NCBI GenBank assembly: GCA_036494715.1
Contig: DASXNY010000038.1
Location: 1-23,924, forward strand
Length of the DNA: 23,924 nt
Reading direction: 5' to 3'
Source: JAICJR01 sp036494715
GTDB taxonomy: Bacteria > Actinomycetota > Thermoleophilia > Solirubrobacterales > Thermoleophilaceae
Part shown: positions 6,138 through 12,675 of the stretch, one piece after another
How the letters are laid out: the number at the start of each line of letters is the position of its first letter
Position numbering within the stretch: the stretch's first letter is position 1
Made by a program: the position numbers and the translations under genes
Notes under the pieces: model-generated
The model's input: the letters and a program-made list of their open reading frames with translations, nothing else
Told to the model about the DNA's origin: nothing
Databases searched by the model: none

Positions 6138-7733
6138 CTACGGCGCCGGCGTACCCTGCGCCGCCTCTTCGAGGTGGCGCTCCGCCTCCTCGGTGACCGA
6201 GCGCGTGCTCGCGATCGCGTTGGTCAAGGCGCGCAGGTACGCGCGGCCCGAGGCCTCGAGGATGTCCGTGGACACGCCCTGGCCGGACGCAAGCGTGCCG
6301 TCGAGCTCGAGCAGCACCGTGACCTCGCCGAGCGCGTCCCGACCGCCGGTGACGGCGCTCACGTGGTACTCCTTGAGCCGGGCGTCGTAGCCCACAGCCG
6401 CACCCAGGGCGCTGAAGAACGCGTCCACCGGACCGTCGCCGGTGAAGCTGCCCTCGCGCACCTCGCCGTCAGGCATGCGGACCCGCGCCCGCGCGAGCGG
6501 GGAGCGGCCGGACGATGCCTCCACGTCGAACGACTCGAGTGCGAACGCGGTGGGCGACTCACGCATCTCGTCGGACACGATCGCCTCGAGGTCGAGCGCC
6601 GTGACCTTCTTCTTCTTGTCCGCGAGCTCCTTGAAGCGCTTGAACGCGGTGTTGAGCGCCGCGCCCTCCACCTCGAATCCGAGCTCCTCCAGCGCCTTGC
6701 GCAACGCGTGGCGGCCCGAGTGCTTGCCGAGGACGATCGAGTTGGTCTGGAGCCCGATCGTGGTGGCGTCCATGATCTCGTAGGTGGTGCGGTCCTTGAG
6801 CACGCCGTCCTGGTGGATCCCGGACTCGTGCGCGAACGCGTTGCGGCCGACGATCGCCTTGTTGGGCTGCACCTGGTAGCCGGTGAGCCGGGTGACGAGG
6901 CGGCTCGTGCGCGCGATCTCGCGCGTGTCGATGCCGGTCCACAGCCCGAGGCTCGACTCGCGCGTGTGCAGCAGCATCACGAGCTCCTCCACCGACGCGT
7001 TGCCCGCGCGCTCGCCGATGCCGTTGATCGCGCCCTCGAACTGGCGGCAGCCGGCGCCCAGCCCGGCGAGCGAGTTGGCCACGGCCAGGCCCAGGTCATC
7101 GTGGCAGTGCACGGAGAGGGTGACGTTGCGGAGGTCGGGCACGAGCCGGTACAGCTCGGCGAACATCTCGGCGTACTCGTAGGGCATCGTGTAGCCGACG
7201 GTGTCCGGCACGTTGATCGTGGTCGCCCCCTCGTCGAGCGCGATCTGGATCACCTCGGCCATGAACTCGACGTCCGAGCGCGAGCCGTCCTCGGGCGAGA
7301 ACTCGACGTCGTCCGTGTACTCCTTGGCGTGCGCCACGGCGGCGCGCGTCTGGCCCTTCACGTCCTCGCGGGTGGTCTGCAGCTTGCGCTCGATGTGGAT
7401 ATCGCTCGTGGCGATGACGATGTGAATGCGCCGCCGCTCGGCATCCTTCACCGCGTTCCAGACGGCGTCGATGTCCTGGCTGACGGTGCGCGCCAAGCCG
7501 CAGATCACGGGGCCCTCGACCTCGCGCGCGATTGCCTGCACGGACTCGAAGTCGCCGGGCGAGGTGATCGGGAAGCCGGCCTCGATGATGTCGACGCCGA
7601 GCCGCGCGAGCTGGTGGGCGATCTCCAGCTTCTCCTGCTTGTTGAGCGAGATCCCCGGGGACTGCTCGCCGTCGCGCAGCGTCGTGTCGAAGATCCGTAC
7701 TCGGTTCTCTTCGCTTCGCTCTCGATCGCTCAT
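6138..7733 (-). CDS. leuA: 2-isopropylmalate synthase
   Basis: Committing enzyme of leucine synthesis: condenses 2-ketoisovalerate with acetyl-CoA. 531 residues, the length of the LeuA type with an E. coli-like TIM barrel and C-terminal allosteric domain. The barrel opens with FDTTLRDGEQSPG (Arg20/Asp21, substrate and metal binding), followed by IIEAGFP, VEFSPEDGSR, TINVPDTVGY, SVHCHDDLGLAVAN (metal His) and INGIGERAGN. Next come ESGIHQDGVLK and GKHSGRHALR of the linker region. The last ~130 residues form the leucine-binding domain, so feedback inhibition is expected. The ATG has AGGA elements upstream (AGAGAGGAATAGGAACGGC). A Leu-rich leader peptide and pairing elements precede it (7764-7859), implying translation- or transcription-level control by charged tRNA-Leu. 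Confidence 0.97.
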   Translation of the reverse strand: MSDRERSEENRVRIFDTTLRDGEQSPGISLNKQEKLEIAHQLARLGVDIIEAGFPITSPGDFESVQAIAREVEGPVICGLARTVSQDIDAVWNAVKDAERRRIHIVIATSDIHIERKLQTTREDVKGQTRAAVAHAKEYTDDVEFSPEDGSRSDVEFMAEVIQIALDEGATTINVPDTVGYTMPYEYAEMFAELYRLVPDLRNVTLSVHCHDDLGLAVANSLAGLGAGCRQFEGAINGIGERAGNASVEELVMLLHTRESSLGLWTGIDTREIARTSRLVTRLTGYQVQPNKAIVGRNAFAHESGIHQDGVLKDRTTYEIMDATTIGLQTNSIVLGKHSGRHALRKALEELGFEVEGAALNTAFKRFKELADKKKKVTALDLEAIVSDEMRESPTAFALESFDVEASSGRSPLARARVRMPDGEVREGSFTGDGPVDAFFSALGAAVGYDARLKEYHVSAVTGGRDALGEVTVLLELDGTLASGQGVSTDILEASGRAYLRALTNAIASTRSVTEEAERHLEEAAQGTPAP

Positions 7734-7763
7734 GCCGTTCCTATTCCTCTCTTCTCAAGACCT

Positions 7764-7837
7764 GCCTTCTCCGGATCGGTTTGCGGCTGCTGCGGCCGCC
7801 ACGCGTTATTCCCCCCGAGGGGGGAGGAGGAGAAGGC
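7764..7837 (-). promoter_or_regulatory. leuA attenuator: long-range pairing and hairpins
   Basis: On the leuA message, GCCTTCTCC (template 7829-7837, inside the Leu codons of the leader peptide) is perfectly complementary over 9 nt to GGAGAAGGC (template 7764-7772), which lies about 30 nt upstream of the leuA ATG. Between them are a C6/G6 hairpin (7811-7824) overlapping the end of the leader peptide and a GCGGC/GCCGC stem (7783-7799). A ribosome stalled on the Leu codons would cover the first strand and free the purine-rich segment next to the leuA ribosome site. No U-tract terminator is visible, which favours translational control. This is read from the bases; the fold itself is inferred. 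Confidence 0.65.
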
Positions 7838-7859
7838 GAAGGTCGAGCAGGAACGTCAT
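7806..7859 (-). CDS. leuL: leu operon leader peptide (17 aa, 7 Leu)
   Basis: Small open reading frame encoding MTFLLDLRLLLLPPRGE, between serA and leuA. Seven of 17 residues are Leu, four of them consecutive (CTT CTC CTC CTC), the signature of a ribosome-mediated leucine sensor; Leu leader peptides before leuA are known in Actinobacteria. It ends 72 nt before the leuA ATG. No SD is visible; a TAGTCT box overlapping the serA stop codon ends 9 nt upstream, so it may be translated from a (nearly) leaderless message. The Leu codons overlap one strand of a 9-bp long-range pairing. Confidence 0.8.
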   Translation of the reverse strand: MTFLLDLRLLLLPPRGE

Positions 7860-7868
7860 TCGCGACGA

Positions 7869-7874
7869 AGACTA
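7869..7874 (-). promoter_or_regulatory. Putative -10 box for the leuA leader transcript
   Basis: TAGTCT on the minus strand overlaps the serA stop codon (TAG) and ends 9 nt before the leader-peptide ATG, which has no SD. It fits TANNNT. If used, leuA is transcribed separately from the serA message. Confidence 0.35.
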
Positions 7875-9470
7875 CAGGCTGACCGCACGGCCGTCGTGGA
7901 AATCCTCGAGGCCCGCGATCTCGTCGATGACCTCCTGCGGCACCGGCGCGTTGGTGGTGACCGCCATCACCGCGACGTCCTCGCCCTCGGCCGCGCCCAC
8001 CGCCGCCGAGTGGATGTTCACGCCGAGCCGCCCGAACACCTCGCCGACGCGGCCGATCATGCCCGGCTGGTCGCGGTAGCGGAAGAAGGCGAGGTAGTCG
8101 GCCAGCTCCATGTTGAAGCTCTGCCCGTAGACGGAGACGAGGTGAGGCACCTGGCGCGGCCCGAAGCCCGTCCCGGCCACCTCGACCGAACCTGCGTCCG
8201 ACACCACCTCGACGCTCACGAGCTCGGTGAAGTTGGCGGACTCCGGCTCCTTCTGCTCGGCGACGGCGATGCCGCGTTCTTCCGCGAGCGTGTGCGCGTT
8301 CACGAAGTTGACGGGCTCCTCCGTGTGCCCCACGAGCACGCCGTTGAGCACGGCGATAGTGAGCAGCCGCGTGTCGAACTCGGACAGCCGGCCCTCGTAG
8401 CGGATCTGGATGCGGTCGACCGACGAGGCCTCGCCGAGCGCCATCGCGAGTCTGCCGAGGCGCGTGCAGAGCGGCATCAGCGGGCCGAGCTGCTCCATGT
8501 CCTCGGGGCTGAGGCGCGGGATGTTGACCGCGTTCGTGACCATGCCGCCCTCGAGCGCGGCCGCCACCTGCTCGGCGGTGATCACCCCGGCGCGGTCCTG
8601 CGCCTCGGCCGTGGAGGCGCCCAGGTGCGGCGTCACGATCACGCTCTCGATGCCGAACAGCGGGTGCTCGGTGATCGGCTCCTCGGGGAAGACGTCGAGC
8701 GCCGCGCCGCCCACCTTGCCCGACTCGAGCGCGCGCTGGAGCGCCTCGTGGTCGATCAGCTCGCCGCGGGCCACGTTGATGATGCGTACGCCGTCGCGCA
8801 TCTTGGCGAACGCCTCGTCGTTGAGCCAGCCGGCGGTATCGGGCGTCTTCGGCAGGTGCAGAGTGATGATGTCGGCGCGCGCGTAGACGTCGTCGGAGGT
8901 CTCCGCCTTCTCGACGCCAAGCTCGCGGTAGCGCTCGGTGGACACGAACGGGTCGAACGCGATCACGTGCATGCCGAATGACTTGGCGCGCTCGGCGACG
9001 TAGGTGCCGATGCGGCCGAAGCCGAGGATGCCGAGCGTTTTCTCGTACACCTCCATGCCGCCGAACTTGGAGCGCTCCCACTTGCCGGCGGTGAGCGAGG
9101 CGTGCGCCTGCGGGATGTTGCGGCTGAGGGCGAGCAGTAGCGCCATCGTGTGCTCGGCGGCCGCGATCGTGTTGGCCTCGGGCGCGTTCGCGACGATGAT
9201 GCCGCGCTTGGTGGCGGCCGGTACGTCGACGTTATCGACGCCCACCCCCGCGCGACCGATCACCTTGAGCCGCGAGCCCTTCTCGATCAGGTCCGCGGTG
9301 AGCTTGGTGGCCGAGCGGATGAGGATCGCGTCGTAGTCGCCGATGCGCTCGGCGAGCTCGCCGTCCTGCCAGTCGGTGCCGACGTCCACCTCGAACTTCT
9401 CGCGCAGGAGGTCGACGCCGGAGTCGGCGATCTTCTCCTTTACGAGGACGCGGAAGCCGTTGTCGTTCAC
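7872..9470 (-). CDS. serA: D-3-phosphoglycerate dehydrogenase
   Basis: First enzyme of serine synthesis: oxidises 3-phosphoglycerate to 3-phosphohydroxypyruvate with NAD. 532 residues, the long form (type I, as in Mycobacterium) with substrate domain, NAD domain, intervening ASB domain and C-terminal ACT domain. Seen: IGRAGVGVDNVD (71-82), Rossmann GFGRIG (150-155), catalytic Arg235 (NVARGELID), Glu264 (FPEEP) and His282 (TPHLGAST). The ACT domain (from about residue 460: RDQPGMIGRVGEVFGRLGVNIHS) usually binds serine for feedback inhibition. The GTG start (9468-9470) overlaps the aminotransferase stop as GTGA, indicating coupled translation. The reading frame stays open upstream into the aminotransferase gene, but homology begins at this GTG. 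Confidence 0.96.
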   Translation of the reverse strand: MNDNGFRVLVKEKIADSGVDLLREKFEVDVGTDWQDGELAERIGDYDAILIRSATKLTADLIEKGSRLKVIGRAGVGVDNVDVPAATKRGIIVANAPEANTIAAAEHTMALLLALSRNIPQAHASLTAGKWERSKFGGMEVYEKTLGILGFGRIGTYVAERAKSFGMHVIAFDPFVSTERYRELGVEKAETSDDVYARADIITLHLPKTPDTAGWLNDEAFAKMRDGVRIINVARGELIDHEALQRALESGKVGGAALDVFPEEPITEHPLFGIESVIVTPHLGASTAEAQDRAGVITAEQVAAALEGGMVTNAVNIPRLSPEDMEQLGPLMPLCTRLGRLAMALGEASSVDRIQIRYEGRLSEFDTRLLTIAVLNGVLVGHTEEPVNFVNAHTLAEERGIAVAEQKEPESANFTELVSVEVVSDAGSVEVAGTGFGPRQVPHLVSVYGQSFNMELADYLAFFRYRDQPGMIGRVGEVFGRLGVNIHSAAVGAAEGEDVAVMAVTTNAPVPQEVIDEIAGLEDFHDGRAVSL

Positions 9471-10651
9471 GCTGGGGTGGCGGCCGGCACGCCCGCCTCG
9501 AGGAAGACGCGCTGTGCGGCGGCCACGCCGGCTCCGAGCTCCACGTCGTGGCCCAGCTCGCTCAGCGCCATCTCGAGAGCACCGATCGCGGTGAGGATGT
9601 CGAACGCGCCGAAGTAGCCGCAGTGGGCGATGCGCACGATCTTGCCCTTGAGCTGGCTCTGCCCGCCGGCGATCGTGATGCGGTACCTGTCGCGCATGAG
9701 CTTGGGGATCTTGCCGCCGTCGACGCCGTCGGGCACCTTGATCGCGGTGACGACGTTGGCGCGCTCGTCCTCGGGCCCGAAGAGCTCGAGGTCGAGCGCC
9801 TTGGTGGCCTCGCGAGTGGCGCGGCCGAGCAGCGCGTGGCGCTCGAATACGTTCTCGAGGCCCTCGCTCTCGAGGATCATCTCGAGCGCGACGTCGAGTG
9901 CCATGAAGAGCCCTACGGCCGGCGTGAAGGGACTGTCCGGCGGGTCCTTGCGCTGCCCCTCGGCGGTCTTCTCCCAGTCGAAGTAGTAGCGGCGCCCGGG
10001 CGACTCTGAGGCGCGCCGGAGCGCCGCCTCGTTGACGCTGGCGAAGGCCAGTCCGGGCGGGCACATCAGCGCCTTCTGGGAGCCGGCCACCACCACGTCG
10101 ACGTTCCAGGCGTCCTGGTTGACGGGAATGGCGCCGAGAGCGGACACCGCGTCGACGGCGATCAGCGCGCGGTGCTTATGCGCGACCTCGGTGAGCCCCT
10201 GGAGGTCGTTGACGATGCCGGTGGAGGTCTCGGACAAGGTGAGGAAGACGACCTCGGCGGGGGTGTCGCCCAGCACGCGGTCGAGCTCGGTGGGCTCGAT
10301 CCTGGTTCCCCACTCCACCCGGTGATGGATCGTCTGGGCGCCGAACGCGTCGCAGAGCTCGGCCCAGCGCTCGCCGAACTTCCCGCACGACACAGCCAGC
10401 GCCGGCTCGCCCGGCCGCACGAGATTGGCCGCGGCCGACTCCATCGCGCCCGACCCCGACGAGGCGAACGCGAGCACGTCGTTGTCGGTCTGGAACACCT
10501 GCTTGATGCGCTCGAGGCAGCGCGCGTACACCTCCACGAACGCCGGCGCGCGGTGGTACAGCATCGGCTCGGCCATCACCTGCGAAACGGCGGGCGGGAG
10601 GGGCGTGGGCCCGGCCGTCATCAAATAATCCTTGACGTAGGGGTGCGTCAT
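9467..10651 (-). CDS. Class V aminotransferase (alanine-glyoxylate / serine-pyruvate type)
   Basis: 394-residue PLP-dependent fold-type I enzyme of class V. The N-terminus (YLMTAGPTPLPPAVSQVMAEPMLYHR) is the AGPTP hallmark of the alanine-glyoxylate / serine-glyoxylate / serine-pyruvate aminotransferases. PLP-binding elements: SSGSGAMESA (about 64-73), AVDAVSALG (165-173) and the Schiff-base Lys193 in AGSQKALMCPPG. The stop overlaps the serA start by 4 bp. Because no serC is seen and its product directly precedes serA in translation, it may act as the phosphoserine aminotransferase or link serine to glyoxylate; sequence alone does not decide. A TATCTT box lies 12 nt before the ATG, and a heptamer-repeat hairpin separates it from ilvC. 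Confidence 0.9.
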   Translation of the reverse strand: MTHPYVKDYLMTAGPTPLPPAVSQVMAEPMLYHRAPAFVEVYARCLERIKQVFQTDNDVLAFASSGSGAMESAAANLVRPGEPALAVSCGKFGERWAELCDAFGAQTIHHRVEWGTRIEPTELDRVLGDTPAEVVFLTLSETSTGIVNDLQGLTEVAHKHRALIAVDAVSALGAIPVNQDAWNVDVVVAGSQKALMCPPGLAFASVNEAALRRASESPGRRYYFDWEKTAEGQRKDPPDSPFTPAVGLFMALDVALEMILESEGLENVFERHALLGRATREATKALDLELFGPEDERANVVTAIKVPDGVDGGKIPKLMRDRYRITIAGGQSQLKGKIVRIAHCGYFGAFDILTAIGALEMALSELGHDVELGAGVAAAQRVFLEAGVPAATPA

Positions 10652-10693
10652 GGGCGGCGATCCAAGATAGCGAAGGCACCGGCTGCGCCGGGT

Positions 10694-10749
10694 GATTGGT
10701 CATTGGTGACTGGTCCAATCACCAATTACCAACAACCAATTACCAATCC
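10694..10749. repeat. Heptamer repeat array with inverted halves
   Basis: Eight 7-bp units in strict register. Three left units are GATTGGT, CATTGGT and GACTGGT (10694-10714). Five right units are CCAATCA, CCAATTA, CCAACAA, CCAATTA and CCAATCC (10715-10749). The right units are inverted, diverged copies of the left ones, so the RNA can fold into a hairpin. The array lies between ilvC and the aminotransferase and overlaps the 3' end of ilvC: the last two sense codons and the stop of ilvC are written by the two outermost units. Confidence 0.9.
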
Positions 10750-11729
10750 TGGTTGATCCACGGCATGTGAGCGCGAAGTTCCTTTCCTTCGCGCTCGACC
10801 TGGTGGTTCTTCTCCTCCTCGCGCATGCGCTGGAAGTTCTCCTGGCCGGCCTTGTTCTCGGCGATCCACTCGCGGGCGAAGTCGCCCGACTGGATCTCGG
10901 ACAGGATCTGCTTCATCGCCGCGCGGGTATGGTCGTCCACCACGCGCTTGCCGCGCGTGAGGTCGCCGTACTCGGCGGTATTGGAGATCGAGTAGCGCAT
11001 GCCCGTGATGCCCTTCTCGTACATCAGGTCCACGATCAGCTTCAGCTCGTGGAGGCACTCGAAGTAGGCGAGGCGCGGGTCGTAGCCGGCCTCGACGAGC
11101 GTCTCGTAGCCGGCGCGCACGAGCTCCGAGAGCCCGCCGCACAGCACGGCCTGCTCGCCGAACAGATCGGTCTCGGTCTCGTCCTTGAAGCTCGTCTCGA
11201 TCACGCCGGCGCGCGTGCAGCCGATGCCGTGGGCGTAGGCGAGCACGAGGTCGCGGGCGGTGCCGGTGGCGTCCTGGTGCACGGCGGCCAGGCCCGGGAC
11301 GCCGTTGCCCTCGACGAACTGGCGCCGCACGAGGTGGCCGGGACCCTTCGGCGCGACCATGCCCACGTCCACCTCGGGACTCGGCTCGATCTGGCCGAAG
11401 TGGATCGAGAAGCCATGGGCGAACATCAGCATGTTCCCCGGCGCGATCCCGTCCTCGATGTCGGACTGCCAGACCTCGGCCTGCTTCTCGTCGGGCAGCA
11501 GGATCATCACGACGTCGCCCTCGCTGGCGGCGTCGGCGATCGAGAGCACCTCGAGCCCGTCATTGCGCGCCTTCGGCACCGAGGCCGAGTCCTCGCGCAG
11601 GCCGACGACGACCTTCACGCCCGAGTCCTTGAGGTTGAGCGCGTGCGCGTGTCCCTGCGAGCCGTAGCCGAGAATGGCGACGGTCTTTCCGTCCAGCTTC
11701 GAGAGGTCTGCATCCTTGTCGTAGATCAC
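10740..11729 (-). CDS. ilvC: Ketol-acid reductoisomerase (class I)
   Basis: Converts acetolactate and acetohydroxybutyrate to dihydroxy-acids using NADPH and Mg2+, valine/isoleucine pathway. 329 residues, the short class I form. N-terminal Rossmann GYGSQGHAHALNLKDSG; then FAHGFSIHFGQI, VAPKGPGHLVRRQF, and the knotted C-terminal domain with metal ligands in FKDETETDLFGEQAVLCGG and ECLHELKLIVDLMYEKG. The GTG at 11727-11729 is chosen because family proteins start near IYDKDADLSKL and a TAGAGT box lies 8 nt upstream; an in-frame GTG at 11753 would add 8 residues. The C-terminus (INQDW) ends inside a heptamer repeat unit. It is divergent from the half-GNAT gene and followed by the aminotransferase-serA pair. 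Confidence 0.96.
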   Translation of the reverse strand: MIYDKDADLSKLDGKTVAILGYGSQGHAHALNLKDSGVKVVVGLREDSASVPKARNDGLEVLSIADAASEGDVVMILLPDEKQAEVWQSDIEDGIAPGNMLMFAHGFSIHFGQIEPSPEVDVGMVAPKGPGHLVRRQFVEGNGVPGLAAVHQDATGTARDLVLAYAHGIGCTRAGVIETSFKDETETDLFGEQAVLCGGLSELVRAGYETLVEAGYDPRLAYFECLHELKLIVDLMYEKGITGMRYSISNTAEYGDLTRGKRVVDDHTRAAMKQILSEIQSGDFAREWIAENKAGQENFQRMREEEKNHQVEREGKELRAHMPWINQDW

Positions 11730-11737
11730 GGCGCGTG

Positions 11738-11743
11738 ACTCTA
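11738..11743 (-). promoter_or_regulatory. Putative -10 box for leaderless ilvC transcript
   Basis: TAGAGT on the minus strand ending 8 nt before the preferred ilvC GTG; no SD is present. Fits TANNNT. A -35 is not evident. Confidence 0.4.
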
Positions 11744-11809
11744 GTCGCCTCACGAAAGAAGCCGCTGTGACGTTCTATCCGCGAGACCGAAAACGCGAAC
11801 CGCTGTGGG

Positions 11810-11853
11810 TTGTTTGGTGGTTACGTAACTGCTATACTTGCAGCAGTGGTTAC
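11810..11853 (+). promoter_or_regulatory. Sigma70-type promoter with overlapping inverted repeats
   Basis: TTGTTT (11810-11815) and TATACT (11833-11838) are separated by exactly 17 bp, the best housekeeping-like promoter in the window, upstream of the half-GNAT gene. Inside and around it: the perfect palindrome GTTACGTAAC (11820-11829) in the spacer, arms ACTGCT (11828-11833) and AGCAGT (11842-11847) flanking the -10, and a second GGTTAC at 11848-11853, 29 bp from the first (11819-11824). The layout suggests an operator bound by a dimeric regulator; which one is unknown. Confidence 0.7.
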
Positions 11854-11871
11854 AGCGGAAAGGGAGTGGAG

Positions 11872-12270
11872 ATGAACCCGTTTTTCAGCAAGGAAATGGC
11901 CGACGAGCACATCGGCGACCTCCGCCGCCAGGCCCGCGAGGGCCGCGTGCCCGCCGATTACCACGAGCTGGCCGAGGAAGACGGCCTCACCGTGCGCGCT
12001 GCGACACAGCGCGACAGTGAGGCCGTCCGCCTGCTGGCCGCGCTGGAGGGCGAGCTGTTGCCGAGCGGCCCGATGCTGCTCGCGCAAGTGGGTGACGACG
12101 TCGTCGCCGCCCTCCCGCTCGAGGGCGGCCGCCCGCTGGCCGACCCCTTCCGCCCAAGCGCCCACTACGTGGAGCTGCTGCAGCTCCGGGCGCGCCAGCT
12201 GCACAGCGCGGCCACGAGCGACCACCGCTCGTTCCTGCCGCGCCTTCGCGGCGTGCTCCGCGCCGCATAA
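11872..12270 (+). CDS. Half-GNAT-like protein of unknown function
   Basis: 132-residue soluble protein. The central part (about residues 41-115: LTVRAATQRDSEAVRLLAALEG, then LLAQVGDDVVAALPLEGGRPLADPF and an LLQLRARQL helix) resembles the N-terminal half of GNAT acetyltransferases as found in many actinobacterial small proteins. It lacks the acetyl-CoA-binding second half, so catalysis is doubtful. The first 40 residues (MNPFFSKEMADEHIGDLRRQ) are an added helical segment. The ATG is set by the SD AAAGGGAG and lies 34 nt downstream of the -10 box of a strong 17-bp-spaced promoter. Not operonic with ilvC (opposite strand). A role cannot be given. Confidence 0.75.
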   Translation: MNPFFSKEMADEHIGDLRRQAREGRVPADYHELAEEDGLTVRAATQRDSEAVRLLAALEGELLPSGPMLLAQVGDDVVAALPLEGGRPLADPFRPSAHYVELLQLRARQLHSAATSDHRSFLPRLRGVLRAA

Positions 12271-12333
12271 GACGCGCCGCGGGCGCTAACCACGGAGGCA
12301 AAACTCTGCATTCGCGGGCAGATCCGCGTGCGC

Positions 12334-12360
12334 GGGCGCGTCTGCTTTGAGGAGACGCCC
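12334..12360 (+). terminator. Hairpin downstream of the half-GNAT gene
   Basis: GGGCGCGTCT (12334-12343) pairs with AGACGCCC (12353-12360) with a two-base bulge and a 9-nt loop. It lies 63 nt after the stop codon at 12270. No T-run follows; the next bases form the CCTCAAAACGGAAGGA leader, so it may instead be part of the 5' structure of the next small reading frame. Confidence 0.35.
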
Positions 12361-12374
12361 TCAAAACGGAAGGA
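12359..12374 (+). repeat. Ribosome-binding leader, copy A
   Basis: CCTCAAAACGGAAGGA, ending 8 nt before an ATG at 12383. Copy B at 12651-12666 differs at one of 16 bases (CCTCGAAACGGAAGGA) and ends 9 nt before the ATG of the His-rich protein. The surrounding CYCC-rich spacer is also similar, so this looks like a duplicated 5' leader. Confidence 0.6.
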
Positions 12375-12382
12375 CTCGCCCC

Positions 12383-12475
12383 ATGAAGCCTGACATGCCA
12401 CGCGCCGTTGTCGACTTATGCCGCTGCCCGGCCGAGTACCGGCTGCGGCGGCAAGAGCCGCGACTCGGCGACTAG
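12383..12475 (+). CDS. Possible 30-aa small protein or leader peptide
   Basis: Open frame starting MKPDMPRAVVDLCRCPAEY and ending LGD, directly behind ribosome-binding leader copy A (AAACGGAAGGA, 8-nt spacing). Not recognised. It contains a rare TTA codon and two cysteines (CRC). Part of it lies in a nested stem (12432-12468), so it could be a regulatory leader peptide, a decayed copy of a gene once like the His-rich secreted protein, or not translated at all. Confidence 0.25.
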   Translation: MKPDMPRAVVDLCRCPAEYRLRRQEPRLGD

Positions 12476-12650
12476 CGGTACCCGACCAGTCGGTGAGGGT
12501 GGCGCGGCAACCGTGCAGCGGAGCTTGGCCTCCGCTGAGTCTCGTCGCGCCGCCCGCCGGCCGGCTTCCGCCTAGTTAAGCGCTGAGTAAAAACCGGCGC
12601 CCCGCGGGAAGCCCGCTCCACCAGGCAGCGTCCTTGCCTGAGACAGAAAT
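12476..12650 (+). other. Structured non-coding stretch before the His-rich gene
   Basis: No convincing gene. Several strong stems are visible: AGCGGAG (12517-12523) with CTCCGCT (12530-12536), GCGGG (12604-12608) with CCCGC (12612-12616), and CAGGCA (12622-12627) with TGCCTG (12635-12640). Together with the nested stem just upstream (12432-12437 with 12463-12468, enclosing 12445-12449 with 12457-12461) this could be a structured 5' UTR or a small RNA. I could not match it to a riboswitch class. Confidence 0.35.
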
Positions 12651-12666
12651 CCTCGAAACGGAAGGA
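12651..12666 (+). promoter_or_regulatory. Ribosome-binding leader, copy B, within a small hairpin
   Basis: CCTCGAAACGGAAGGA upstream of the His-rich gene. ATCCT (12649-12653) is complementary to AGGAT (12663-12667), which contains the SD, so the ribosome site can be closed in a 5-bp hairpin. Copy A at 12359-12374 is 15/16 identical. Confidence 0.5.
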
Positions 12667-12675
12667 TCGACCCCA

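Noticed and set aside
7811..7824. C6/G6 hairpin before leuA as a classical intrinsic terminator
   Set aside because: Only a 2-nt apparent loop and no U-tract afterwards; more likely part of the leader fold.
6093..8981. A 962-codon open frame on the plus strand opposite leuA and serA
   Set aside because: Same cause; the opposite strand encodes clear LeuA and SerA and the predicted protein has no recognisable motif.
12281..12300. GCTAACC-GG-AGGC string resembling the 3' core of the ydaO (c-di-AMP) riboswitch
   Set aside because: The rest of the riboswitch, including the GGGTGAA-type 5' core, is absent; upstream bases are coding for the half-GNAT protein.
12501..12540. GCGGCAACCG followed by a stem, reminiscent of SAM-I/IV riboswitches
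   Set aside because: Only the GGCAACC string fits; the paired helices and the remaining core do not align, and the downstream genes have no link to methionine.
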